Origin: Pararhodobacter sp.
Lineage (GTDB): Bacteria > Pseudomonadota > Alphaproteobacteria > Rhodobacterales > Rhodobacteraceae
DNA: 63,924 nt
Assembly: GCA_020832545.1 (NCBI GenBank)
Contig: JAFIEK010000022.1
Location: forward strand, 1 to 63,924
Reading direction: 5' to 3'
The translations under genes and the position numbers were made by a program. The first letter of the stretch is position 1. Each line of letters begins with the position of its first letter. Shown one piece after another: positions 1 through 8,138 of this stretch. The notes under the pieces were generated by a model, which had not been told where the DNA came from, searched no databases, and saw nothing but the letters and a program-made list of their open reading frames with translations.

Positions 1-53
1 CCCTCTTGGCCGCTCGGCCAATTCACCCCCCGGCGTATTTTCAGGCAAGATGA
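1..53 (+). repeat. Dispersed intergenic repeat, copy A (truncated by window edge)
   Basis: The segment holds a small hairpin (TTGGCC-GCTC-GGCCAA, about 6-22), the linker TTCACCCCC, and the core CGGCGTATTTTCAGGCAAG..TGA at 31-53. The same order of parts recurs at 58091-58154 (inverted), 31331-31471 (two head-to-head copies) and 61353-61416, and the core alone at 22889-22908. In complete copies a GGGGGC..GCCCCC hairpin precedes; here only its tail (ccctc) is inside the window. Function unknown; all copies are intergenic. Confidence 0.7.
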
Positions 54-135
54 GAATGGCAGCGGGGCCGCGGGCATCGCCGTTAACCGCTTCTATACAA
101 GTTCAGGATAGCCTTTCGGGAACGGAGGGCGACTG

Positions 136-486
136 ATGAACCTGTATCACTGCATGATCGAACTGAAATCCGACGCGCGGGCGCTGGCATTCGCCATGGC
201 AATGGAAAGCTGGATGGCGTTGCTGCAAAGCGAAGGGCGGATCGAGGCCTGGCGCCTGATGCGGCGCAAGCTCAATCTCGCCGGTCCAGGCTGCGCCGAT
301 TTCCTGCTGGAGATCGAGGTCAAGGATCTGACGCAGCTGGATGCGGCCTTCCGCTTTCTTGGCCGGGGCGAAGATGAAACGACGCGCCGCTATGACCAGA
401 TGCGCCAGCATGTCGCCTCGGTGGAATTCGGCCTCTACCGCCCCTTCCCCGATCTTGAAGGCGCCGAACGGCTGGCGTTAGTGTGA
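136..486 (+). CDS. DUF6614 family protein
   Basis: A 116-residue protein beginning MNLYHCMIELK, with a GGAGGG ribosome-binding site just upstream. It matches, by recall, a small family of unknown function common in Rhodobacteraceae (DUF6614). The visible sequence suggests a compact alpha/beta fold: an N-terminal strand, a helix rich in Ala/Met, a central RLMRRKLNLAG stretch and a DFLLEIEV strand. There is no signal peptide or membrane segment, so a cytoplasmic location is inferred. It converges on moaE with only 32 bp between the stops. No function is proposed. Confidence 0.75.
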   Translation: MNLYHCMIELKSDARALAFAMAMESWMALLQSEGRIEAWRLMRRKLNLAGPGCADFLLEIEVKDLTQLDAAFRFLGRGEDETTRRYDQMRQHVASVEFGLYRPFPDLEGAERLALV

Positions 487-518
487 TGCAGAGCGCAGGC
501 CGGGGAATGCTGTCGCAG

Positions 519-962
519 CTACCAGCGCCTGAGCGCGGCCTCGTCCTCATCCTTCGCGGCCACCCAGCCGGTACTGCCGCGCGCCGTGGTTTCCTTCTTC
601 CAGAACGGGGCGCGCGATTTCAGAAAATCCATCAGAAACTCGGCAGCGGCAAAGGCATCGGCACGGTGGCGCGCGGCAGTGGCGACCATCATGATGATCT
701 CGCCAGGGCTGAGCGGGCCGAACCGATGGATGATCAGCGCATCCGACAACTGCCAGCGGGCGCGGGCCTCAGCCTCGATCGCCTCCAACGCGCGTTCGGT
801 CATGCCGGGGTAATGCTCGATCTCCATTTCGCGCAACTGCCCGCCGTCATCGCGAACGATCCCCGCGAAGGTGACCACGGCACCGGCGTCCGTGACTGAC
901 GCCGCAAACCCCGCACATTCCGCGCCATACTCAAACGCCTCGGACTGAACGCGCACGGCCAT
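519..962 (-). CDS. moaE: Molybdopterin synthase catalytic subunit MoaE
   Basis: The 147-residue product is the large subunit of molybdopterin synthase, which adds two sulfurs to precursor Z (cPMP) to make molybdopterin in the cytoplasm. Family hallmarks are visible: GAVVTFAGIVRD near the N-terminus, EHYPGMTERAL, HRFGPLSPGEIIMMVA, HRADAFAAAEFLMDFLK and the C-terminal FWKKE with the catalytic lysine region. Length is normal. It starts 3 bp after the moaD stop, so the two subunits are co-translated, as is usual for this heterotetramer. Confidence is high. Confidence 0.95.
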   Translation of the reverse strand: MAVRVQSEAFEYGAECAGFAASVTDAGAVVTFAGIVRDDGGQLREMEIEHYPGMTERALEAIEAEARARWQLSDALIIHRFGPLSPGEIIMMVATAARHRADAFAAAEFLMDFLKSRAPFWKKETTARGSTGWVAAKDEDEAALRRW

Positions 963-965
963 GGC

Positions 966-1217
966 TTAGCCCCCGGTCATCGGCGGGAAAAAGGCGATCT
1001 CGCGCACACCGGCCAGTGACGCATCAAAATCGGCCAGTTCCTGATCCAGCGCCACCCGCACCGACGCCAGATCCGAGAAGGCCAGCGCATACCGTTCTTC
1101 GCGCGCCCGCAGTTCTTCGACCAGATCCGCGACGGTTTCCGCCTCGGTCTCAACCATTTCGCGCGGCTCGCCGATCCGCTCGCGCAGCCAGGCAAAATAC
1201 AGCACACGCAGTTTCAT
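966..1217 (-). CDS. moaD: Molybdopterin synthase sulfur carrier subunit MoaD
   Basis: An 83-residue ubiquitin-like sulfur carrier. It ends in PPMTGG; the terminal Gly-Gly is the site that is adenylated and thiocarboxylated before sulfur transfer to cPMP in MoaE. The start MKLRVLYFAWLRERIG was chosen because it begins the conserved fold and its ATG overlaps the pgsA stop by 4 bp (ATGA); an upstream in-frame Met would add 16 unrelated residues. Placement pgsA-moaD-moaE in overlapping order suggests one transcript. Confidence is high. Confidence 0.93.
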   Translation of the reverse strand: MKLRVLYFAWLRERIGEPREMVETEAETVADLVEELRAREERYALAFSDLASVRVALDQELADFDASLAGVREIAFFPPMTGG

Positions 1218-1882
1218 TTTCCGTAATCCTTCAGATGCGGCAGGGCCTTGCGCAAATAGTCCCAACCGGTGATCAGGGTCAGCGCCGCAGCGATCCAGAT
1301 CAGCACCAGACCGAGTGTCCAGACAATCTCGCCGCCGAAATTGGCCATCTGCAAGAGGTTCACATCGGCGGTGATGCCCGTTGCCTCCATTTCAAGGATC
1401 AGCACGCGGTTACGCGCCAAGGCCTGTTCGCGAATGTACTCCAGCCCCAATGCGCCAAACAGCACAGAAATCGCCACCATTTGTGCGGTAGTCTTCCATT
1501 TCGCCAGTTTCGTCACCGCCAGCGTGCGCGAGACATTCCCCAGATACTCGCGCAGGCCTGAGACGAAGACCTCGCGAAACAGGATGACCGTGGCAGGCAG
1601 GATCAACCATGGGTCCATGCCCGAGTAGCCGGTGATCACCAACAGCGCGATGACCACCATCGCCTTGTCGGCGATCGGGTCAAGCATGGCACCAATGCGG
1701 CTCTCCTGCTTCCAGAGCCGCGCCAGGTAGCCATCAAAATAATCGGTAATCGCCGCGCCCAGAAACAACACCAGCGCAAACCAGTCGGCCCAGGGCCGGG
1801 CGAAGTACAAAAACATGATGGCCACGCCGGGAGCGGCGAGCAAGCGAAGCGTGGTCAGCAGGTTCGGGATCGTCCAGCGCAT
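1214..1882 (-). CDS. pgsA: CDP-diacylglycerol--glycerol-3-phosphate 3-phosphatidyltransferase
   Basis: An integral inner-membrane enzyme of about 222 residues that makes phosphatidylglycerol phosphate, the committed step to phosphatidylglycerol and cardiolipin. The CDP-alcohol phosphatidyltransferase signature D-G-x2-A-R-x8-G-x3-D-x3-D is complete (DGYLARLWKQESRIGAMLD followed by PIADK). Several hydrophobic segments flank it. The start MRWTIPNLLTTLR is preferred over a Met six residues upstream because the family usually begins at this motif. It lies 190 bp downstream of uvrC and overlaps moaD. Confidence 0.93.
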   Translation of the reverse strand: MRWTIPNLLTTLRLLAAPGVAIMFLYFARPWADWFALVLFLGAAITDYFDGYLARLWKQESRIGAMLDPIADKAMVVIALLVITGYSGMDPWLILPATVILFREVFVSGLREYLGNVSRTLAVTKLAKWKTTAQMVAISVLFGALGLEYIREQALARNRVLILEMEATGITADVNLLQMANFGGEIVWTLGLVLIWIAAALTLITGWDYLRKALPHLKDYGK

Positions 1883-2072
1883 GGCTCTGTCTAGGACCAA
1901 ATGCGCGGCGTTGGAAGAGGGATTGGCAAGGCAGCGGGGGTGCGGCGGCGGGAAAGCGTTCGTCGGCGATCACGTCCCGGCAATTTTGGCAATCGACCGC
2001 CACGCACAAAACAGATCCGCCTCCGAAGGTGATTTTCAGTCGGTTCGGCCCCGGGCGGATCCAGGTGCGCGC

Positions 2073-3929
2073 CTATTCCCGTGCGTTAAAGAAGTCATGG
2101 ATCTTGCGCGCCAGTCCCTCGGATATGCCCGGCACCGCCATCAGATCGGGCAGGCCCGCGCGCGTCACCGCCTTGGCCGAGCCGAAATGCGCCAGCAGCG
2201 CGCGCTTGCGTGCGGCCCCTACGCCCGGCACCTCGTCCAGCGGTGTGCTGGTCGAGGCCTTGGCACGGATCGCGCGGTGGCTGCCGATGGCGAATCGATG
2301 TGCCTCGTCGCGCAGGCGCTGGATGAAGTAGAGCACCGGGTCATTGTGGCGCAGCGCGAATGGCTGGCGGCCCGGGCGGTGGAATTCTTCCTTGCCCGCG
2401 TCGCGGTCGATCCCCTTGGCAACACCGACCATCGGAATATCCTCAACCCCCATCTCCCGCATGATCCCGGCCACGGCCGAGACCTGCCCCGCCCCGCCGT
2501 CAATCAAGATCAGATCGGGCCAGGCGCCGCTCTGGCGGTCGGGGTCTTCCTGCACCAGCCGTTCGAACCGGCGGGTCAGCATCTCTTTCATCATGCCGAA
2601 ATCATCGCCCGGGGTCAGCGCATCGCCCTTGATGTTGAATTTGCGGTACTGGCCCTTCACAAACCCTTCGGCCCCCGCCACCACCATCGCCCCCACAGCA
2701 TGCGCGCCCTGAATATGGCTGTTGTCGTAGATCTCTACCCGCTGCGGTGGGCCGTCCAGATCAAAGGCATCGGCCAGCCCGGCCAGCAGTTTCGACTGCG
2801 CCGCCCCCTCGGCCATCCGCCGCCCCAGGCTTTCACGGGCGTTGCGCGCGGCATTCTCCACCAGTTCGGCCTTCTCGCCCCGCTGCGGCACGCGGATATC
2901 CACATTGCGGCCCGCACGCGCTGACAACAGCTCATGAATCAGATCTTCATTGTCGATCGGATGCGACAGCAGGATCTGGCCCGGGGGCGGCTTGCCATCA
3001 TAGAATTGGGCCAGAAAGGCCTCAAGAATCTCGCCCTCCTCTGCCCCTGCGCCGGTGCGAGGGTAGAAATCGCGGTTACCCCAGCTTTGATTGGCGCGGA
3101 TGAAGAAAACCTGCACGCAGGCCTGCCCCTTCTCCAGATGCAGCGCGATCACATCGGCCTCGGTCACGCCGCGCGGATTGATGCCTTGCGTCTGTTGCAC
3201 CTGGGTCAGCGCGCGGATCCGGTCGCGCAGGGCAGCGGCGCGCTCAAATTCCATCGCGTCCGAGGCCGCCTGCATCTGCTCTGCCAGTTCGGACTGGATA
3301 TGCGTGGTCTTGCCCGAGAGAAAGCGCTCGGCATCCGACACCAGCCCTGCATAGTCCTCGGGCGTGATCAACCCCACACAGGGGCCAGAGCAGCGCTTGA
3401 TCTGATAGAGCAGGCAGGGGCGCGAGCGGTTGTGAAACACGCTGTCGGTGCAGTTGCGCAACAAGAACACCTTCTGCAACTGGTTCAGCGTCCGGTTCAC
3501 CGCCGAGCCAGAGGCGAAGGGGCCAAAATAGCTGCCCTTGTCGCTGCGTCGGCCCCGGTGCTTGCGGATCTGCGGGAAGGCGTGGTTTTTGGCGATCAGG
3601 ATATTGGGAAAGCTTTTGTCATCGCGCAGCAGCACGTTGTAGACAGGCTTGAGTTGCTTGATCAGGTTCTGTTCCAGCAGCAGCGCTTCGGTTTCGGTGC
3701 GCGTGCTCAGAAACATCATCGAATGGGTTTCGCTGATCATCCGCGCGATCCGTGCCGAATGGCCGGATGCGCGGGCATAGTTCGACACCCTCGCCCGCAG
3801 GTTGCGCGCCTTTCCGACATACAAAACCCGCGCCTCGGCATCGAGCATGCGGTACACGCCGGGCGAATTGTCGAGCATGCGGACGTATGAGTGGATGAGG
3901 GCGTGGCCGGTCGGGGCGGGTTCGCTCAT
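2073..3929 (-). CDS. uvrC: Excinuclease ABC subunit UvrC
   Basis: A 618-residue nucleotide-excision-repair nuclease that makes both incisions around UvrAB-bound lesions. It has an N-terminal GIY-YIG nuclease domain ([21 protein letters not shown], residues about 24-100), a cysteine cluster ([15 protein letters not shown], about 170-185), a UVR motif ([18 protein letters not shown], about 220-240), an RNase H-like endonuclease half with [11 protein letters not shown] and LILIDGG, and C-terminal helix-hairpin-helices ([18 protein letters not shown]). Length is normal. Upstream is the AT-rich 3930-4255 gap. Confidence 0.97.
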   Translation of the reverse strand: MSEPAPTGHALIHSYVRMLDNSPGVYRMLDAEARVLYVGKARNLRARVSNYARASGHSARIARMISETHSMMFLSTRTETEALLLEQNLIKQLKPVYNVLLRDDKSFPNILIAKNHAFPQIRKHRGRRSDKGSYFGPFASGSAVNRTLNQLQKVFLLRNCTDSVFHNRSRPCLLYQIKRCSGPCVGLITPEDYAGLVSDAERFLSGKTTHIQSELAEQMQAASDAMEFERAAALRDRIRALTQVQQTQGINPRGVTEADVIALHLEKGQACVQVFFIRANQSWGNRDFYPRTGAGAEEGEILEAFLAQFYDGKPPPGQILLSHPIDNEDLIHELLSARAGRNVDIRVPQRGEKAELVENAARNARESLGRRMAEGAAQSKLLAGLADAFDLDGPPQRVEIYDNSHIQGAHAVGAMVVAGAEGFVKGQYRKFNIKGDALTPGDDFGMMKEMLTRRFERLVQEDPDRQSGAWPDLILIDGGAGQVSAVAGIMREMGVEDIPMVGVAKGIDRDAGKEEFHRPGRQPFALRHNDPVLYFIQRLRDEAHRFAIGSHRAIRAKASTSTPLDEVPGVGAARKRALLAHFGSAKAVTRAGLPDLMAVPGISEGLARKIHDFFNARE

Positions 3930-4255
3930 GGGCAGATGGACCAGGGTGATTCTGGATGGGGCTGCACCCTAACAGGCCTGAATTCAAGCCCCAAGCTGTC
4001 CACGATTTCTGTGGATAACACTGTGGATGCAATGGGGGGAGAGGCAGAAATCCTTTGTTTCTTGTGGAGTTTTGTGATGTGCACAAAAAATAGGCAATTT
4101 GCCAACGCCTTGAAAAACCTTATCATTTTTTCTCCTGTTTCGCAAAGCACTGAAAAAACTAAGGATTTCTTAACAGAATCGTGACATTGATCGCGCCGGT
4201 GGACAATCTGACGCGGCTGGCGCGTGCCGCCCCTGCCCGACCGTTCCCCAATCGT
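3930..4255. other. AT-rich intergenic region with DnaA-box-like motifs (possible origin-like or promoter region)
   Basis: This 326-bp gap separates uvrC from the SDR gene. It holds one perfect DnaA-box sequence (TGTGGATAA, 4010-4018), a second close match 12 bp on (TGTGGATGC, 4022-4030), partial forms (CTGTCCACG about 3997, TTGTGGAGT about 4062) and a markedly AT-rich tract from about 4050 to 4180 with A/T runs. It also must contain the uvrC promoter. Replication-origin function is only a hypothesis; no gene is seen here. Confidence 0.4.
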
Positions 4256-5038
4256 TCATTCAACGCCCTGCACATCCGGCGTTTGCCAGCCAAGATGCTG
4301 GCCGCCATCGACCATAAGGATCTGCCCGGTGACCGCTGGCGCATCCAGAAAGTAGCCCAGAGCGGCGGTGATATCGGCAGGCGATGCACCGCGTTGCAGG
4401 ACAGTGCTGGCACGCTGACGGGCGAAATGCCCGGCGCTTTGCCGCTCGCCTTGCAAGGTAGGGCCGGGGCCGATGGCATTGACCCGGATCGCCGGGGCCA
4501 GCGCCTGTGCCGCAGTGCGGGTGAACGCCCAAAGCCCCATCTTGGCAATGGTATAGGTCATGAACTCGGGCGTCAGCTTCTGCACCCGCTGATCGATCAT
4601 GTTCACCACCAGGGCCCGTGCGACCGGCTCATCCGCATCATCGCGCCCCGCCTCGGGCGCCTGCGATGCGAAAGCCTGGGTCAGCACAAATGGGGCGCGC
4701 AGGTTCGACCCGATATGCCGGTTCCAGCTTTCCAGTGTCGCGCTTTGCAACGTATCGTATTCAAAGATCGAGGCGTTGTTGACCAGCACATCCAGCGGCC
4801 CGCCCAGCGCCCGCGCTGCGGCAGGCACCAGCGCGGCCATATCGGCCTCATTCAGCAGATCGGCCTGCACAACGGCGGCCTGTACGCCCAGCGCGCGGGC
4901 CTCGTCAGCAGTGCGCTCAGCCCCGGCGCGGCTGGTGGCGTAGTGTAGCGCCACATCATGCCCGCGCCCGGCCAGATACAGCGCCATCGCCCGCCCCAGC
5001 CGCTTACCCGCGCCGGTGATCAATGCCTTGCCTGTCAT
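4256..5038 (-). CDS. SDR family oxidoreductase, pteridine-reductase (FolM/PTR1)-like
   Basis: A roughly 260-residue short-chain dehydrogenase. The N-terminal nucleotide motif is TGAGKRLG, with an arginine typical of NADPH-dependent pteridine reductases. The catalytic region reads NMIDQRVQ..MTYTIAK: Asp sits 13 residues before the YxxxK tyrosine, where classical SDRs have Ser. A D-Y-K triad with this spacing is known from PTR1/FolM-type pteridine reductases, so dihydrofolate or dihydromonapterin reduction is inferred. GPGPTL follows as in that group. The ATG at 5038 has a better-spaced GGGG ribosome-binding site than that at 5044. It lies directly downstream of the antiporter gene. Confidence 0.8.
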   Translation of the reverse strand: MTGKALITGAGKRLGRAMALYLAGRGHDVALHYATSRAGAERTADEARALGVQAAVVQADLLNEADMAALVPAAARALGGPLDVLVNNASIFEYDTLQSATLESWNRHIGSNLRAPFVLTQAFASQAPEAGRDDADEPVARALVVNMIDQRVQKLTPEFMTYTIAKMGLWAFTRTAAQALAPAIRVNAIGPGPTLQGERQSAGHFARQRASTVLQRGASPADITAALGYFLDAPAVTGQILMVDGGQHLGWQTPDVQGVE

Positions 5039-5047
5039 CGCCATCCC

Positions 5048-5983
5048 CTACCAGTAGAACAGCGATATGACATAGGCGACGTAAAGGAAAAGCAAGACCG
5101 CACCCCAGACCCGCCCGATATCGCGCCGCAACCAGATGAACCCGCCCAGCAGAAGCGATGAGGCCAGCATGACCCACAGGTCAATCTGCAACATCTCCAG
5201 CGGCACCGGGATTGTGCCCACCAGCCCCGCCACGCCGATGATGCCCAGCAGGTTGAATACGTTCGAGCCCAGCACATTGCCAAGTGCCACCCCGGCCTGT
5301 CGCCGAAAGGCCGCCGCTACGGTTGTGGCGAGTTCAGGAAGCGAGGTGCCAATGGCGACCAGCGTCAGCCCGATGATCGCCTCGCTGACCCCCAGCACGG
5401 TGGCAACCCCGACCGACCCTTCGACCAGAAAATGCGCACCCACCGGCAGACCTACAATCCCGATCGCCAGAAACCCGGCGATCCTGGTGCCTGGCATGCC
5501 TTCGTCTGCCCCCTCCAGTTCTTGAGTGGCAACTCTTTGCTTTCGGGCGCGCAGATAACAATCGGTCAGCATCAGCACCAGTCCGGCCAGCAGGACCAGC
5601 GCCTGCCAGCGACCGAACTCGCCAGTAAAGGCCAGCGCAATAAAGAGCACGCTGGCGGCGATCATGATCATGTAATCGCGTGTCAGATCGCGCGCCACGG
5701 GGATGGCGGCGATCAGCGCGGGTATGCCCAGAACCAGCAGGATATTGGCAATGTTCGACCCCACGACATTCCCCAGCGCCAGCGCGGGCACGCCGGACAG
5801 GATCGCCTGCACCGATACAATCAGCTCTGGCGCAGAGGTGCCGAACGCCACCACCGTCAGCCCCACAATCAGGGCCGGAATGCCCAGCCGCAGGCTGAGG
5901 TTCACCGCCCCCTTGACCAGCGCATCCCCGGCGAGCACCAGTGCCACCAGCCCGCCTACGATCATCACAATGTCCAGAAGCAT
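5048..5983 (-). CDS. Calcium/sodium antiporter (CaCA family, YrbG-like)
   Basis: A 311-residue inner-membrane cation exchanger with about ten hydrophobic segments in two homologous halves. Each half carries the alpha-repeat signature of the CaCA family: VVAFGTSAPELIVS with GNVVGSNIANI in the first half, and VAIGTSLPELATT with GNVLGSNVFNL in the second. These supply the ion-binding acidic residues. The start MLLDIVMIVGG was chosen because its ATG overlaps the stop of the upstream zinc-ribbon gene (TAATG). Ca2+ export driven by Na+ or H+ is the family role; the exact ion is not shown by sequence. Confidence 0.92.
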   Translation of the reverse strand: MLLDIVMIVGGLVALVLAGDALVKGAVNLSLRLGIPALIVGLTVVAFGTSAPELIVSVQAILSGVPALALGNVVGSNIANILLVLGIPALIAAIPVARDLTRDYMIMIAASVLFIALAFTGEFGRWQALVLLAGLVLMLTDCYLRARKQRVATQELEGADEGMPGTRIAGFLAIGIVGLPVGAHFLVEGSVGVATVLGVSEAIIGLTLVAIGTSLPELATTVAAAFRRQAGVALGNVLGSNVFNLLGIIGVAGLVGTIPVPLEMLQIDLWVMLASSLLLGGFIWLRRDIGRVWGAVLLFLYVAYVISLFYW

Positions 5984-6171
5984 TACTTGTACTCGCAGTC
6001 GTCGCGCTTGCAGGGGCCGGGGTTGGTGGCGATCTGGATGCGCTTGCATTTCGGGCAGCGCAGTCGGTCGAGGGCCTTGCGTTTGGGTGGTTTGCCCAGC
6101 CGCAGCAGTTTCTGCACACTGGCCATGACGATCATGAAGACCAGAAACAGCGCAACAACCTTGAGCAGCAT
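5983..6171 (-). CDS. Membrane-anchored zinc-ribbon microprotein
   Basis: A 62-residue protein with one N-terminal transmembrane helix (MLLKVVALFLVFMIVMASV), a basic linker (GKPPKRKALDR) and a C-terminal four-cysteine zinc ribbon (CPKC, then CKRDDC). The cytoplasmic side is the likely location of the ribbon because of the positive linker. It sits between the S49 peptidase stop (1 bp gap) and the antiporter start (1-bp overlap), so it is translated as part of this operon. The start was chosen by that spacing; an upstream Met lies inside the peptidase gene. No function is known to me. Confidence 0.8.
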   Translation of the reverse strand: MLLKVVALFLVFMIVMASVQKLLRLGKPPKRKALDRLRCPKCKRIQIATNPGPCKRDDCEYK

Positions 6172-6172
6172 G

Positions 6173-6982
6173 CTAGACCCCCAACCGCGCCCAAAGCGCG
6201 CGCTCCTCGGCGGCGGCCAGCGCATCCGCTGTCAGCGCCATGCCGAAGCGGGCCAGAAACGGGCGTTTGATGCCATAGGGCACCAGCCGCACCTTCTCAC
6301 CGTAGCGTTCCTTGAGAACCGGCACCGCATGGCCGATCCCGTCAGCCAACCCCAGTCGCACAGCCTCATGGCCCAGCCAGAACGAGCCGTCGAACAGATC
6401 TTCCGCGCCCTGCAACTTGTCGCCACGCCGGTCGCGCACATGCGCGATGAAGGCGGTATGCATCTGTTCCAGCAGGTGGTTCAGGTGCTCCACATCCTCG
6501 GGCTTTTCCGGGCGGAACGGATCAAGCTGGCTTTTAGAGCGCCCGGCAGTATGGACCCGCCGTTCAACCCCGTATTTGCCGATCAGCTCATGCAGGCCAA
6601 AGCCCGCAAAGATTACGCCGATGGAACCAAGGATTGAGCAGGGATCGGCGTGAATGTCATCCGCCGCCGTTGCCAGCCAGTAGCCGCCCGAGGCCGCAGC
6701 ATCCTCGACGAAGGCATGCACCGGCACCCCGGTTTCGCCCGCCAGCCGCCGGATGCGCGCGGCAATCAGCGAGGATTGCACCGGCGAGCCGCCGGGCGAG
6801 TTGATCAGCAGCGCCACCGCCTTGGGCTTTCCGGCGCGAAACGCGCGTTCCAGCACAGGGGCGAGGTCTGCATCACTCAACCGGCCACGGCCCTGCGCGG
6901 CAATCATGCCTTGCAGCCGAACCAGATTGACACGGGGGGCGCGCCCAAGCAGGCGCGCAGGCAGGGCGAGCGCGGTTTTCAT
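6173..6982 (-). CDS. S49 family signal peptide peptidase-like serine protease (SppA/SohB type)
   Basis: A 269-residue single-domain member of the SppA/protease IV family. The conserved core is visible: VALLINSPGGSPVQSS (about residues 55-75), FVEDAAASGGYWLATAAD with the probable catalytic Ser, and CSILGSIGVIF. A lysine in GRSKSQLDPF fits the catalytic Lys. It lacks the tandem domain of full-length E. coli SppA and is closer in size to archaeal or SohB-like forms. The N-terminus is only weakly hydrophobic. It heads an operon with the zinc-ribbon protein, the antiporter and the SDR. Confidence 0.88.
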   Translation of the reverse strand: MKTALALPARLLGRAPRVNLVRLQGMIAAQGRGRLSDADLAPVLERAFRAGKPKAVALLINSPGGSPVQSSLIAARIRRLAGETGVPVHAFVEDAAASGGYWLATAADDIHADPCSILGSIGVIFAGFGLHELIGKYGVERRVHTAGRSKSQLDPFRPEKPEDVEHLNHLLEQMHTAFIAHVRDRRGDKLQGAEDLFDGSFWLGHEAVRLGLADGIGHAVPVLKERYGEKVRLVPYGIKRPFLARFGMALTADALAAAEERALWARLGV

Positions 6983-7091
6983 CGCCCCGATGTAGGGTGC
7001 CCCGGCCCCATGAACAAGCCCGCCGCCGGGTTTACGCTGTTATTTTCGCGCGCCTTTTCGTATTGGGAAGGCAGCGCAACCGGTATGACCC

Positions 7092-7988
7092 ATGATCGAC
7101 AAGCTGGAAATGTTCATCACACTGGCCAACGAGTGCCATTTCGGCCGCGCGGCAGAACGCTACGGCGTGGCGCAGCCCACGCTCTCAGCCGCGATCCGCC
7201 AGCTGGAGGGCGATCTGGGCGTGCAACTGGTAATGCGCGGCGCACGGTTTCAGGGCCTCACACCTGAGGGCGAGCGCGTGCTGGACTGGGCGCGCCGCAT
7301 CGTCACCGACGCCCGGCAGATGCGCGACGAAATGCGCGCGCGCCGCAAGGGCCTGAGCGGGCAGCTGCGGCTGGGGGCCATTCCCACCGCGCTGCCGATG
7401 GTGGCCACGCTGGTGACACCGTTTCTCAAACGCCACCCCAACCTGCGCGTGCAGATCCTGTCGCGCACCTCGGTCGAGATTCTGGCTGAGATGGAGAGCC
7501 TGCAACTGGATGCCGGCATCACCTATCTGGACAACGAGCCCCTGGGCCGCGTGACCACCGTGCCGCTTTATCATGAGCGCTATCACCTGCTGATGCGCGC
7601 CGATGACCCAATGGCGCGGACAGGCGCGGTGCGATGGGGCGATCTGGGCACGGCAAACCTGTGCCTGCTGGTCGCCACCATGCAGAACCGCCGCATCATC
7701 GACCGCTATCTGACGCAGGCCGGGGTGTCGGTGCGCGCCGCGGTCGAGTCGAACTCGATGCTGGCGCTGGTGGCGCAGGTTCTGTCAGGCGGCTGGGCGA
7801 CCGTGATTACCGAGCAGGCCGCCCGGATGTTTGCCAACCGCCCTGACCTTGTGGCCATGCCCCTGTCCGACGGCGCAACCCCGGGCCCCGAAGTCGGCCT
7901 CATCGCCCCCTGGCGCGAGACCCATACCCCGGTTCTGGCCGCGCTGATCGAGGCGGCAGAGCGGTTGGGGAAGAAGGGGGAGGGATAG
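7092..7988 (+). CDS. LysR family transcriptional regulator
   Basis: A 298-residue LysR-type regulator. The N-terminal winged helix-turn-helix is clear (HFGRAAERYGVAQPTLSAAIRQLE, residues 17-40), followed by a linker helix and a periplasmic-binding-like effector domain (RLGAIPTALPMVATLV, GITYLDNEP, GGWATVITEQA). The effector and target genes are not evident: the neighbours are the S49 operon (divergent, 109 bp away) and, after a gap, a convergent RidA-like gene. By LysR habit it may regulate the divergent S49 operon or itself, but this is inference only. Confidence 0.92.
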   Translation: MIDKLEMFITLANECHFGRAAERYGVAQPTLSAAIRQLEGDLGVQLVMRGARFQGLTPEGERVLDWARRIVTDARQMRDEMRARRKGLSGQLRLGAIPTALPMVATLVTPFLKRHPNLRVQILSRTSVEILAEMESLQLDAGITYLDNEPLGRVTTVPLYHERYHLLMRADDPMARTGAVRWGDLGTANLCLLVATMQNRRIIDRYLTQAGVSVRAAVESNSMLALVAQVLSGGWATVITEQAARMFANRPDLVAMPLSDGATPGPEVGLIAPWRETHTPVLAALIEAAERLGKKGEG

Positions 7989-8058
7989 GTGAGGGTTGTG
8001 GGGAAGGTATGCTGGCTTGAACGAAGAGAGGTGAAACGCGGGAAGGAGCCCAAATCCG

Positions 8059-8073
8059 CCGAACCATGTTCGG
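8059..8073 (+). terminator. Hairpin downstream of the LysR gene
   Basis: CCGAAC-CAT-GTTCGG is a perfect 6-bp stem with a 3-nt loop in the 150-bp convergent gap between the LysR gene and the RidA-like gene. No T-run follows on either strand, so a terminator role is weakly supported. Confidence 0.3.
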
Positions 8074-8138
8074 AGAAGAAGACAAAGCGTGGCTCGCGAC
8101 CGGCCCAGTAAGCAAGACCGGCCGCGGCCCTGCCACGC

